A DNA stretch of 64,000 bases from Chrysopilus asiliformis (Eukaryota; Arthropoda; Insecta; Diptera; Rhagionidae): the NCBI GenBank assembly GCA_964034945.1, contig OZ035961.1, positions 10,656,001-10,720,000 of the forward strand. Direction: 5' to 3'. The position numbers and the translations under genes were made by a program. Each line of letters starts with the position of its first letter. Position 1 is the stretch's first letter. The notes under the pieces were generated by a model. That model was not told the DNA's origin, did no database searches, and saw nothing but the letters and a program-made list of their open reading frames with translations. Shown here in pieces: positions 46,650-58,859 of the stretch.

Positions 46650-47120
46650 ATATTTCAACGAAGTCGGTTATTTGCTTTTTACCTTTCTTACATATATTTC
46701 ACCATCCTGATTTTTGCACTCGAAAGCTGTTACCGTTTCATTGAACTGTTTTCAAGAAAATCTCATATTGAATTTTTATGTATGGCTGAGTTATGTAGAA
46801 TATAGCATTATGAACACTCTTGTCTGAACCAGTTTTTAAAAGATCAGCTGTTTGCGAGAAAATCGCAAAACAATTTTTTACTTGTATGGGAAGAGGGGAA
46901 GGAGTGGTCCGATTGAATTTTGATGTATGTCAGAGTTATGTTTTTAGAATAGCATTCTAAATATCTTTTGTCTAAACAATTTTTTGGAAAAAAAACCGTT
47001 TCCGAGAAAATTTGGAGGAAGGAGTGGTTCAATTTTTGCCATTTTTTTATGATTACAATGAAATTTTGGTTCATGTTTTATATGGAAACGGCCCAAAAGG
47101 GGGAGGAAAATTTCTAACAA
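46650..47120 (+). repeat. family gamma repeat, degenerate
   Basis: It begins GAAGTCGGTTATTTGC and contains two diverged units of about 160 bp. Each unit has a TTTTTATGTATGGCTGAGTT or TTTTGATGTATGTCAGAGTT block, a TAGAATA(T/G)(A)GCATT block, and a CGAGAAAAT block followed by GGAAGGAGTGGT. The wording matches the interior of 29300-29992. No gene. Confidence 0.5.
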
Positions 47121-48179
47121 ATAATTATGTTTTCTGTGTTAGCCCGGGAACATCTAACCATCCCTTAAATTTTCCTGTTTTGTGCAAAAATAGCAATCAC
47201 AACATTGCCGAGATGTAAAAGAGATGTGATTTGAGATGAAAAATTTCAATTCTTATATTCGCGGAGAAAAAAAATTACTCAAGGCGCCCTCCACTTAATC
47301 AGTTCTTCGTGTTAGGCCTTAATTAGCACAAAAATCCCAAAGAATTCCATTTCATATCGCAATTTTTGTTATTTTTCGCTTAATTATTCAGTGCTTTATT
47401 CACTATCTGAGAATTTGACAATATTCTCTCGAAAGTATCGAGTAATGGCACCGAACATGAAAATACATTTAATGAAGTTTCGATTTATCAGTGAACCCTT
47501 CCTCTGTCAAATTCATATCTGACTGGTTTGCTGAATGTCTTATGCTGACCAGAAATCTTAAGCACAGCTAAGGAATCTCAGTCGTACACCTGCCGCACGT
47601 ACAACGAACGCCGGGCCAGACGAAGAGATTCAGAATAAGACCAAACTCAGATCCGTCATTGACTGGCCTTACTGAATCGAAGGAAACAAATCCAAGGAAC
47701 AAAAGTTCAAGAAGTCCGTTGAAGATGTTTCAAACCAACAAAAAAAAATCAAAAAGAAAAAAATTGAAAAAAGTAAAAAAAAAAACATGACTGATTACGA
47801 AGAAGTGGATTATATGAAGTTTAGCAGCATATTGGCTACATATAATCATACAGTATAATACGGGCTAAGCATAAATTCGTGGTCAACAAAGAGGAAGAAC
47901 TCAACAACAGCACAGAACAGAATTCTGAGGAGCTTTGGCAGAGAACAAGTTATGGTAATGTAAATCCACCTGTACGCCTTTTTGCTTTGCTAAACCAGCA
48001 AATGATGCATTGCAGATGCACGAAAATGGGAATACCGGGTTTTCGGTTTTAATCAAGTGCAGTGCATGAACGAGGAGCCCCAATGTTTATAAGCGAGAAT
48101 TCCTTATCTGCGTGAGATATTTCACTGTTCGTAAATCGGAAGGTTGCAGTAGGCCAGTTTTTATGGTACATCATACACT
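47121..48179. other. unannotated stretch with an open frame ending in an A-rich tail
   Basis: From 47572 to 47790 the plus strand is open for 72 codons without an early ATG (QRTPGQTKRFRIRPNSDPSL, then TESKETNPRNKSSRS). It runs into a Lys-rich stretch encoded by an A-rich tract (47735-47787). An A-rich tail after coding-like sequence could mark a retroposed fragment, but I recognise no protein and see no target duplication. Confidence 0.25.
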
Positions 48180-48520
48180 CTGAAACTTTTGAGATTCGAT
48201 TTTTTTTCGTGGTTTCAAATTCAGTTTCTGAAAAGATCGCGGAAAACAGTTCCATTTTATGTGAAAAAAGCGGGGTTAAAATGTCGAAAGTTTTGTAAAA
48301 TTGCATTGCCAATACTTTTGTGTCAGCAACTATTTTTTATACGACTTGCCATTTTCGAGAAAATCGTAAAAAACCGTTCTGTGTGAGATATGGGGAGAAG
48401 GAGTGGTCCGACTTTGCCCGTTAACGAATTCGACCTCAAATGTTTCGAAAAAAAAACGGTTCTGATAAATTTTAAGTCTCTATCTTAAGTTATCGTGTCC
48501 ACGGATAGATAGATGGACAT
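48180..48520 (+). repeat. family gamma repeat, degenerate
   Basis: CGAGAAAATCGTAAAAAACC, GGGGAGAAGGAGTGGTCCG and TTTGCCCGTTAACGAATTCG match phrases in 46650-47120 and 29300-29992. It ends near a short GATA run (about 48504). No gene. Confidence 0.4.
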
Positions 48521-48550
48521 TCAGAAAGCAAAGCTAATATAATTATATAT

Positions 48551-48880
48551 AGCGTGATCACACGTCCCGGATTGGTCGAGACAGTCCCGGAATCGGCATG
48601 CTCTCCCGGTGTCCCGGAAACTAAACTTCTGCTTGAATTTTCTGCTCGCATATATTTCATACATTTTTGGCTGTGGCACATTTTCCTTTTTTTGTTGTTT
48701 TAAATTTTCTGTAACTAAACCTTGAAAAATGACGAAAAATTGAATTACACTATTTAGTCAGTATTCTCTTTGATTTGAATCATTCTTTGCTTTGAATTGG
48801 GTAGGTTTTGATTTAATGGCATTTTCTTTTGAAATCAAAATTCGCTTGCGGCGCATATTTAAACATTTTTGTGCCTAGAT
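48551..48880 (+). mobile_element. hAT-like transposon terminal fragment
   Basis: AGCGTGATCACACGTCCCGG leads into repeated GTCCCGG words, CCCGGAAACTAAACTTCTGC and, after about 230 bp, CTTGCGGCGCATATTTAAAC. This is the longest copy of the family also seen at 334-477, 7542-7745 and 58860-59100. No second terminus or transposase is visible. Confidence 0.5.
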
Positions 48881-50316
48881 TTCATTTTTTTCAATTCTCA
48901 CTTCATTTTTCTGCCTGTCCCCCCTTCGCTACTTAGTATATATTTTCCTGGATTGACAGAAAATAAATCACCCTACTTATATACAGTGCGGAAAAATACA
49001 ATCTAGAAAAATTTGATTTCTTCCCCAAATCTTTCATATTTTTGGATTGAAGAAAGTATACTTGACGTACTGGCCCTATTTTCGCCTAATGAATAGAATT
49101 GCAACATTTATAAGGTGTCGCGCGAGTTAATCCGCCTTAAAAAGTGCACATACTGATTAATTTTTTTTTCAGTGCAACAAATAAGATTTTCTTCAACAAC
49201 ACCGATAAATAATAAAATATTTTTCCATTAAAAAAAATTAAAATTACTCTTGAACTGATAAGACATTGTTGCTGAAAAAAATAAAAACAAGAAGAAGATA
49301 GATAGTAGAAGGGTTGTAAAAATAAAAGATGGTTTTATGAATTTATTGTGAAAATGGGAATAAAGTCTAGGAATGGTGTTAAATCCACGTGATATACAGT
49401 AGACGGGAAAGTGATGTTTTTTTTCGTATCAAAATCAACCTGGCGAGATTTAACATCAGACAATATTGATGGGTTTCAGCCCACATTCATTCCGGGTATC
49501 CGATATAGACCGACAATACTTGCTGTGGCTCTCGAAGAATGTACGAAAATCTATATTCGTATGGTAGGTAAGTGTTTCTTAAAGGTACGAGTGAGTATCA
49601 ATATGGCCTGGTATATCTTGATCTTAAAACAATAAATCACTGCGCGTAATTGAATGTAAAAAGAGCCGACTACTAGCTATTTATATTAAAGTACTGTGGT
49701 ATGTTCTGGTCGACTACCACCTCACCTGACTGATGCATCAGTGAAGATTTTATGTACTTTGGCGCGATTTAAATCAAAGCAATTTAATGCTTTCTTTTGT
49801 AAATCGATTTTTTATTGGATCAATTTATTCGAACAAATGAAGATAACATCAATTGCTGGAATTGAGCCCAAAGTTGAGCAATTTAAAACTTTTGCTTTTC
49901 AATAAAATATTTTAATGTAGTTATTCTTGATCAATCGGTGTAATTCGGGCACTTTTTATCTAAAAACAATCCTAGAAAACCATGATTTTTGCTCCGGAAA
50001 ATTTTATTAAGAAACGAACAGATAAAAACAGCGAAATATCGCTTTATAAAGTTATTCTAATTCTAAAGGGTATTCATGAACCGGGACATTCATAAAATGT
50101 TAACGCAATGAAAACAAAATCAAGCCGCAGCATTTTTTAAACCCAAGATTTCCAAAAAAATTTCATGGTAATATTTCGTTTAAAAATGACTACAGACATA
50201 TTTTTCCGAACATTTTCGTCCAAGAAATTCTCCACGAACGATTTTTTGCCAGGATATAAAAATAGAAAACATTTATGTTGATGTTTAGTGACCGTTTTAT
50301 CTATTGATGATATTTG
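48881..50316. other. unannotated AT-rich stretch
   Basis: No gene or repeat family is recognisable. CATTCATAAAATGTTAACGC near 50,089 may be an eroded terminus of the 8992 MITE family. Confidence 0.5.
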
Positions 50317-50470
50317 TTATTATGTTTTTCGCAGGCTTCTCGGTCAGTGGATTGGAGTGAAATAACAAAAAAATTTATTTTTTATTTTCAATTCCCTGAA
50401 AATAAAAAATAAATTTTTTTGTTATTTCACTCCAATCCACTGACCGAGAAGCCTGCGAAAAACATAATAA
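50317..50470. repeat. perfect palindrome, 74-bp arms, 6-bp loop
   Basis: Arm 50317-50390 and arm 50397-50470 are exact reverse complements over all 74 bases, with the loop ATTCCC. The arm contains GCAGGCTTCTCGGTCAGTGG. A 13-bp direct repeat, AGAAAACATTTAT, lies 40 bp left of the palindrome (50264-50276) and at its right edge (50470-50482). It has no transposon-like termini. A recent template-switch duplication, a young fold-back element or an assembly or amplification artefact are all possible. Confidence 0.9.
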
Positions 50471-50482
50471 GAAAACATTTAT

Positions 50483-52659
50483 ATCTGCTCGACACCAAAA
50501 ATAAAGAGAAAATGCGGAAAAATAATTAGAACTATATTTTCCTAGTTATTTTCACACATTTTTTTGCTAGATGTTAAAAATTGTGCAATCGAATTCCTAT
50601 TTTTTTTCCAAAACGGTTTTCAAAAATTTGAAGCTCGCATGTGGGAAAACCAGTTTTCCTCAATGTTAACAACATTTTTCTTTAACATTGGTGGGAATTG
50701 TTTGTGCTTTGGTTTTGTAAATTTTCAAATGTTTCTATTATTTTTAACGACAAAAAAAATATTTTAATAGAATCGCAATTGTTTTTGCCTCCAGGTAAAT
50801 ATTCATCTCAATTTTTATGCAAACCTTCAGCTTCGACCGTAGGTTAAGAAAAAAGCCGAAGTCCGGCTTCAGACAAAAACTGACCTCCGGTCGAACTCTA
50901 ATAACAGCAATTTCTGAAATGTTGAAATGTTTTTCAGGTGTATTTTTTTTCAAAAAAATTTGTCATTTCTATTTTTGAGCCTGTAAATAAAAAAAAATGT
51001 GAAAACTTTACCTTAAAATCAGTAAAACCTAATTTATCTAAAATGGAACTTTATGTAAATCGTAACACGAGATTCTAACATATTTGAAAACAATTTATTT
51101 TAAAACAATTTTCTGGATATGTTTTTGCCAGAAACCTGCAACTGCATCCGTTTAATAGGATTAAACTAAGGCTCGATGAGTAAAATATTTACATTTAATG
51201 GCGATAAGTGCATGTAGTACAAATCTCTATAAAATTCAAGTACTTTTAAAGGATATCCAAGACATGTTTTTAAGTTGTTTCTTTTAACTGTAATTAAAAA
51301 ATTAATGTCAATATAAGGTACGTATTTAGTTAAATAGTGTGCAACAACATATTGCTGATTTATTTTAATGAAGTGAATGTGTTTTTAACATGCAAACATT
51401 CTAAGATAATAAGTGATGATAAGACGCCATAAGATTTCCTTTTTAAAATAATCCCTCTAATGGTGTCATGTTGGATGGATTAGGAAAACATTTTAACATT
51501 TAGCATATAGTCTACTGAATATGGCGCGTTTATGAGTTCGCTATATCTACTTCGAAAACTGAAACTGTGAACGAAGATTCATCTTTGGTTTTCTCCTGTC
51601 ACGGTGACAAAATTTATAGCAGCTCTTAGGAGCCCGTAATCGAATTTATAAACATAGAATTTAATATGCAATAAATTCCTCAAGAGATTATTTATGAAGT
51701 GCTGAAACTATGAATTGTTGTTTCACCTGATAGTCGGTATTAAGATGCAGATTTACTCTTATTTTGCCATAGAAGCGCATTCGACATGCTTAAATCGAGA
51801 TGCATTCTGTTCCTCATGGTTTCGTATCACGACAGGTTGTGGCTAAGACTTGAAGAAAGCAACATACTCGGATCTACAGTAAGGCTCAAGAAATCGAACA
51901 TAAAGATAAATAGGTAAATTTACCTGGAAATCGTTGAGCAAAAAGGAAATAGTGTTTGTGTGTTTGGTTGTCTGCCTCATGGAATGAAATTGCTGTATTT
52001 TTTCCTTATACCCCAACAAAGGAGGTGACGGTGGCGATAGCATCCCAAATCTGTACATTAAAATCAAATTCTGTTCGCGTCGAAGAAATATTTGTTTCCT
52101 TTTTAAGATCCATACAGGAAAAAATCTCCCGAATGATTTAAGACACGTCGTTCAACTAAATAACTATTTACGACTGTAATGTTAATAATTTTTCAACATG
52201 CTGATGAAAGGCATATTTGAATATATTAACGACATTTAAATCCGTATCAGTGCATATTAAAAAGTTTTTTTTCTTCAATTTAAAATGAAGACATTGCAAG
52301 TAGAGATACTTTACAGACTGAATCTTGCATGACTAGATGTCATAAAAATATAGGCCATTAATGAGCAATTTTAAATGAGGAATTGTAAAAGGTTTGCTAT
52401 TTTCAATTTTGAGGGCCTGTAAAGTCCATTAAAACGTCACGGTTTAAAGGAGAGGAAAGGATTAATCTATCGACGGTTTAAATTTTGATATGAAAAATAC
52501 GAAACACTGTGAAACCGAAAATTTCCTTGACAGAAAAATTCACTTGTTTTGGAAAAAAGATGAAACGTAAGATATTTTTGAACTTGCTTCGTACTTTTCG
52601 ATTTACTTCGAGGTATTAAAAATTTCCTCTTCCTCACCCCGTCCTCTCAGCGGTCAAAT
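50483..52659. other. unannotated AT-rich stretch
   Basis: No gene, RNA or repeat family is recognisable. Confidence 0.5.
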
Positions 52660-52725
52660 GTCCGGGATTCGAACAAAAAGAATATGGTCACTCTACCGAT
52701 AATTGGAAAATCTCGCTGCTCTGAT
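52660..52725 (-). mobile_element. possible hAT-like terminus
   Basis: On the minus strand: TAGAGTGACCATATTCTTTT then TGTTCGAATCCCGGACATTT. TAGxGTGACCATATT...CCCGGACA is a frequent terminal pattern of non-autonomous hAT-like elements. Only one end is present. The GTTCGAATCCCG inside it looks like a tRNA B box but has no A box partner. Confidence 0.35.
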
Positions 52726-54069
52726 TTTATTATTATTTTTAATTATCAATTTTAATATTATTACCTCGAATTTAATATAAACAAGTAACTTTCTTACCAT
52801 TATTCAGCCAATAAACTGATTTTTATGTAGATATTGAGACAGAAAGATGATTTCTTAGACGATTCAATAAAGTTAGGTTGGATTCAGAACATCTTCTCGT
52901 TTCGCGTCAAGTATTTAGCAGAAACATCAATTTTAGATCGTTGATCGCGAAGTAGAAAAAAAAATTCATGTGCACTTATCGTGTAGGAAATGAGCAGCAA
53001 GAAGGCAGCCATAACTGATATTCGTGATTATAATTATAGATTATGCTACTTTACTGGCAATGTGTACCTCTCTGCCCATCCATATCTAAAGTATGTGATT
53101 AGACCATGTTGCGGTATTGCCTTGCATTTAGCTTGCTGAAGTCATTTAACTCAATCTAACCGGCTTCCATTCCGGTCATATACGTAGGTATTCCTAAGTG
53201 AATATATTCGGTTTTCAACCTTGCAATAATATCAAACTTCAAACTCAACTGAAATCACCTCAAACGCAATGAAATGGGGAATAATTTTTTAGCACGTCAG
53301 ACTCAAACGGATGGTAATTTCGCTTAAAGAGGTTACTTTAATTAGAAGTACGTGAGAAAATATTTTCAAATTGTCGATCTTGTGTTAGAGATTAGCTAGC
53401 TTGGCGTACTATACCGAGTACTAGTGAAAAGTCATTGCTAATGCGGGTGCGGTAAGTCAATTTGTCGAAGTTCCTTAAGGTTAACTAGCTATCTCTAATT
53501 AGGTCTCAATACTTTATACATTTTTTAAAAAAAAAAAAAAATTGTAAAATTAACTTAAATGGAAGATTCACTATACCAGATTATGGTATAAACCACTAAA
53601 AATGGAGATTGCGTCTTCATCGCAATTTTCTCTAACCCGAATTCAGTTCGTTTTGTGAACCTTTACAGCATTTGTTTCCATTTTTGGATCTAATCAGGGA
53701 AATGCAAAATTCTCCTGTGGGCTGTATGTCCACTGCCTAAATTGACAAGTTAAGCCTTTGATTTTGTGAAAAACCAACACAACTCAAGAGATCAATCAAT
53801 CAAATTGACCACATTGAGGTGTCAATCATCGAATGATTTTTGTGTCCAACTCTGGTATTCGCATTGCGGGCAATATGAGGCGGAATCACGACCTGAATGC
53901 CAATAAGGTTTAATATATTTTCAGAAGAAGAAAAACCAAAAAAAAAATATTTTCGCGTTGTATTTTCATAATATATCTGCACAGGAGCCTACCATTGTTA
54001 ATTTAACATATTTTTATGGTATTGTTATGCGTTTTGTACAAATCAGGCCAATTATGGCATTTGTTGATG
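52726..54069. other. unannotated stretch
   Basis: No gene or repeat family is recognisable. A homopolymeric A run lies at about 53,526-53,541. Confidence 0.5.
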
Positions 54070-54122
54070 GCATGCTAACAATTAATATTGGTAGGAAATA
54101 ACAATTAATATTGTTAGCATGC
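54070..54122. repeat. short inverted repeat with internal direct repeat
   Basis: GCATGCTAACAAT at the left is matched by ATTGTTAGCATGC at the right, and AACAATTAATATTG occurs twice as a direct repeat between them. The structure could form a short hairpin. No function is apparent. Confidence 0.75.
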
Positions 54123-54310
54123 TATTAAGAAATATGATGGATTTCTAGAAACCATAAAGTGACGAAAAATCATTTTGCATTGCAAATTTTTGTACCAGAG
54201 AAGGAAATCTCTTTTTGAACTGAACCAAAAAGTACTGAACCAAACTGAAACTATAAATTGAACCACTCTCATAAAAGATGATCGAACCAAAAAAGATGAT
54301 CGGTTCAGCG

Positions 54311-54825
54311 TAGACCAAGTGGTAAAGTACTTCGCCCGTATTCCGGAGGTAGGTGGTTGAATTCTCAACTGTCGCACGCTGTGATTAAAGTCCACTCATC
54401 TTGCTTTACGAAATGAGTAGTGATAGTTGCCGCTTGGTGTTAATAACATCGTCGATCTAGATTGCCATCACGGCCTCTGCTGTTGATGTGTTGCAACGTA
54501 AAAACCTTACAAATGTTGTAATTCATTCATGGTTCGCAATCCATGCAAAAACTATAGATGCTAAACAGGAAGAAATTGTTATGAAACCTCATTTGAGGAG
54601 GCCCAGGCTCTTCGAGAGCCGTGGTAGAGTTCTCAACTTGTGAACCGGAGGCTCTAGTTCCGATTTACGTAAAGCTGTCATCTCAAGTTCACTCAACTTG
54701 CTCATCAATCTAAATTGCTGTTGATAATTTGTAATCCTTTCAAATGTAGCTATTCTATGCATCAACCTCTGTTGTTGACGGCTTATAAGCCTTACATGGG
54801 TTACAAACCTTACAAATGCCGAATG
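54311..54825 (+). mobile_element. compound tRNA-derived SINE
   Basis: Unit 1 has an A-box-like TAGACCAAGTGG (54311-54322) and B-box-like GGTTGAATTCT (54355-54365), then a body ending near TAAAAACCTTACAAATG (about 54515). The block 54525-54620 is shared with 35322-35425. A second head-like segment, GCCGTGGTAGAGTTCTCAAC (from about 54620), follows, with a body parallel to unit 1 (CTCAAGTTCACTCAACTTGC, TCTAAATTGCTGTTGAT) and a similar end ACAAACCTTACAAATG. The arrangement reads as two related SINE monomers in tandem or a dimeric SINE. Confidence 0.6.
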
Positions 54826-56415
54826 TAAACTGAAAAATAGGAAAAGATGTATTTTTCACAATTTTAGTTTTAAGAGATTTTTGGTATCAACGTCTTCTAT
54901 TCCTAGTGTGGTTTTTTTTTATTTCTGAAAGTCTTTTATGTCAATTTTTTATATAAAATTTGTTGTATACAAAATCGATCTTAAAAATTTCAATTTAGTT
55001 CTTTTAGAATTTTATGGCCTTTGAAATTAACTTCCAAATTTCTTTTCAGCGGATCTCTGAAATCTTAAGGTGCTTTATGGCTATTTAGCCTGAAACAATG
55101 AAACTGCTTTAATATCCATTTGTGATTCATGATGACAACATTTCCGACTGGCGGCAACGACATATGAACACTGGCTGTCAAATACAATAAATTGCCACAT
55201 AGCACCTATTTGCGGTGAACACAATATGTTTATGTTCTTGTGTCCTATAAAATCTTCTCATGAACCTGTCAATACTAGAACAGAAGAAATCTTCGCTCAC
55301 GATCTTTGCGACCATCTCCAGCATGCACTGATCGTGTCTATTGGCTCTGATATGTGGCCGTTAGTGCGGATATCACACGAGGATAAACAAACATGATCAC
55401 CGTCATCACAACTGAGTCATCTAGAGAGGATAAATAGGTAGATAGATACTTAGATACTTGCAGATAAGAAGATAGTAACAGATAGACAGAATTCAAGTCA
55501 GGCGATTACGTGAGATTTCTTTATGCAAAAGATCCGATATATGAGCTGAGCAAAGATGCGCTTCTTATACACTCGTTTCGATACACTTTAAACGAAAAAG
55601 CGATCTCGTTTAAATTTTTCCTTTAGTGTCTTTTATGTCACATCCCTCCAATATTCTTTACTTAAAACATAACTATAGATAGTTGTTAGTATGTAGATTT
55701 CTAGATTCATATAGATAGAGTTTTATAAGGTTCTAGCATGTCCTCAACATTCAATGAATATTCATGAACATTGGCTAACTTGGAGAAAAATTAATCGAAC
55801 AACTTGTTTATTTATTAGAAATGTCGACTACAATTCTAATTTATGTGAAGAAGGAAGATCCACCAAAGTCTTTCGGTCATGTTCTTAACAACTTACCTTT
55901 TTCTTGAATTATTCTCGGCCACAAAGCAGTCAAAATGAACGGAGAAAAAAATAGTAAAACCAAAAGAAAAGACAGAGGGCGCATTTCGGTGAAAAACTGT
56001 AGAGTTTTCTTGTATTTTCAACATTTTTTATGGTTGGAAAATGGATTGGACAAAGTTTCTAAAGGAGACAACAAGTACCTTAAGATCACGAACAAAAATG
56101 GTTTGTTTTTCAATGTTGATGGTCTTTTCGGTTTGCTATAAGATTCGGATTCAGTTCAAAACAATTTATATTCGTTGCAAACAGTTTGGTTGAGTTGAGA
56201 ACTAGTTAACAATACTGAAAAGAATCCTTTCGATATCGACTGTGAAAATGTTACATAATTGAAAAGATACGATCACGAATTTCGCATACCATAATCAGAC
56301 CACTGCACTGTCATATTTCATAACTACAATTGAAACATGAAAGAAAGAGGGAAATGATTCCGCCGCACATTTGTTTCTTAAATCGACAATGTCGGAGAAA
56401 AACTATTGAAATGGT
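54826..56415. other. unannotated stretch with a GATA-rich patch
   Basis: About nine GATA words lie within 55428-55490 (including AGATAAG). They could be GATA-factor sites or simply a decayed tetranucleotide repeat. No gene is recognisable. Confidence 0.4.
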
Positions 56416-56417
56416 TA

Positions 56418-57331
56418 CACTCTAAAGAAAAATTTTAAAATTTTTTAAGAATTGTTAAAAAAATTACTCAAAAACCGTTAAAAAAATCAGGAAAGTATAT
56501 TTTCTTGGAATTTAGTTAAATACGCTTTTTCTCAAAGTAGTTTCCGAGTAATTTTCAAAAACTTATGCTGCGTTTACACGAATGACAAATTTGTCATTTT
56601 TTTCGTCATAAATTGTCATTATCGTGAAAATAGAATCATTTTTGTCATTATTTCTGTCAGAAAAATGACAATCTCTCATAAAAGAATGAACTTGCCCATT
56701 CTTTTATGACAGATTGTCATTACCTGTCATTCGTGTAAACCCAGTATTAGTTTTTTTCAAATATTTTAAGAACCGTTTGAGACACGTAAAAACCGTGAAA
56801 GCAAAAAATGTAAGAAAAATGATTTCTGACTGATTCATCAACGACCAGCCCAAACTCCTGAAGCTAGAAACTTGAAAGTTTCACAGTATGTCCAAACCAT
56901 CACGTAGACGCTCACTAAGTTCTCCGAAATTTTACCGCTAAGGGGGGTAAAAGGGGTTTGGGTGTTTTTAAAGCGTGATTTTCGCCATGAATCCTGCTCA
57001 ATAGGAGGCTGAAAAGTTTCACTCGGGGGTTTTCGGGGTCGCTGATCACGAATCCGGTATTAGACTAATTCGCAACGGAGAGTCCTGCAAGGATAAAATT
57101 TTTCTCAAAAGTTTTTAAGTTCTTTCCGGTTTTCTTCGTATTTTAAAACTTACACAAAAAACTTAACCCGGCAACGACGGGTATGCAATCTTGTTGCATT
57201 TAAGATAATAAATAATTGCTTCTGTAACACTGGTAGTTTTTTTTTCAAACATTAAAATATTATCAACTAAACTTAAAAAGTTAGATTTTGGAAAAATTTT
57301 CTTTAAATTATAGCAAGATTTTTTTAGAGTG
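56418..57331. mobile_element. inverted-repeat element with nested MITE
   Basis: TACACTCTAAA at 56416 and its complement TTTAGAGTGTA ending at 57333 give an 11-bp perfect inverted repeat with looser pairing beyond. TA lies at both edges. The interior includes a piece of family beta repeat (56750-56830), phrases typical of non-coding insect retroposons (GGGGTTTTCGGGGTCGCTGA, TAACCCGGCAACGACGGG) and the MITE at 56566-56746. Because the perfect terminus is short, the two ends might be unrelated. Confidence 0.5.
56566..56746. mobile_element. 181-bp MITE with TTA target duplication
   Basis: The termini TGCTGCGTTTACACGAATGA and the complement of TACTGGGTTTACACGAATGA give an inverted repeat of about 22 bp. 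TTA flanks both sides (56563-56565 and 56747-56749). The paralogous repeat at 26,810-26,890 has the flanking sequence without the insertion, which confirms the element boundaries. A TTA duplication fits PIF/Harbinger. The interior is a series of TGTCATTNNNGTCAT words. Confidence 0.8.
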
Positions 57332-57333
57332 TA

Positions 57334-58714
57334 CGAATCAACCTAAATCAATAGTTATTTTGAATATAGCCCTTAGTAATATGAGAAAAGTTTAAGAAAT
57401 AGATCGTCTTGTTTGTGATATTTTTTTCGAAGACAATACCAAACAACTTCAACTGAACATTTGCTGGAATAATTCAATTTATTAAACTAATAGTAAAATT
57501 CATAATTGGTCGCCATAAACAAAAGCAATTCGAAATTGTTTACCGGGTTGGGCCGCAATCGCAGTACCTAATAATGCCAATAATAATGGCCAAGTCGCGG
57601 ACCACAACAACAAGAGTGCACTTTCGAAATGTTTATAGTGCTATTAGTTACAAAACTGACGCAATCCAATAGGCGTGTTTTTCTCAGGATATCCTTAGCC
57701 AATGAGAATCATCCGAAATTCAACGAAATCAAATTCAGTTGACTGAATTTACGAAACGGCCTCAACCAAATCATAAATGCCGGCAATATTCTCTGGCAAT
57801 GCACCGCTGAATGATTGGTCAAAGTCTCCCTAGTACAATTTCCAGTCGATCAGGCCCGTAACTTTGTTAATATTGTCGGTGCCATATGAATTCGCGAGTG
57901 AATTCTCCGTACCTTCGGGTAAAACTTGCATTGAATTATAGTAAACTTTATGGAATTTCGATCGTTCGACTTTGGGAAAACTTCCTTCAAATCATAGCTA
58001 ATTGGCGTTTTGTGCCTTTTGGGCTTTATGTTCATGGCTTTGTACGAGTAGCTGTGGCTTCCATCATGATTGACACCTCAATGGTGGGCCGCTTGATTGA
58101 TCTATATTGACAGACGCTTAACGAAAATCCTATTCGAATATTGGCGGCTGTGTTGATGGGCGATTTGACATACAAGAGTGACCCGAACACGATTTTAGCG
58201 AATTTACCGATTTTAAATTATTAAAACTATTGTTATTCGCTCAATGACACATCAATTTCCAGTCTAGACGTCAAATTTATTTTATCCTCGACTACATGTA
58301 ATGACAGATCTTGGAGTTGGATTTCAGTGCGATCGATATTCAGTAAATTATAAGCTAGGAAAATAGAAATTAATCCTACGAATTTTGAAGGATACCTTTT
58401 TGAAACTTGGAGATTAACTTTAGTTATTTCTCTTGACTTTTGCTGTTTTAAGGTTACACACTTTCTGGGAAATCACTTTCAAAAAATTTCGGATAGAAGT
58501 AAAAAAAGTAGTTTCTTTTTGTTGAAATTTACGCTTTTATATATACAATACTTCTTTTTAATGTTACGTAATAAAAATAGGAGCCAAATTTTCTATATTT
58601 GTATGTTAAGCCCGCTAATAACATTTTTTTGTAATTCTTGAATGACTATTCTAATTGCTTTTTAATGTTTGAAGTAAGAATTTCACACGGAATAATGGTC
58701 AACTTTAATTCTGA
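57334..58714. other. unannotated stretch
   Basis: No gene or repeat family is recognisable. Frames at 57850-58110 overlap on both strands. Confidence 0.5.
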
Positions 58715-58770
58715 TTAACACATTGACTGCCATGGCTATCATTTATGATAGCCAGTGAAGAATGGCACTA
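58715..58770 (+). mobile_element. solitary piggyBac-like terminus
   Basis: TTAACACATTGACTGCCATGG matches the terminus of the 19040-19373 element. A small perfect palindrome follows (TGGCTATCATTTATGATAGCCA). No opposite end is recognisable, so this is a remnant. Confidence 0.5.
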
Positions 58771-58859
58771 AGTTTTATGAGGTTTTAAAACTGAGGTTTT
58801 AAGTTTTATTAACTTAAATTTTCGCACTATTTACATTGCAGAAATAATAGCAACGGATA

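Noticed and set aside
54311..54382. tRNA gene
   Set aside because: Box-like motifs are degenerate and the cloverleaf does not close. The context is a SINE.
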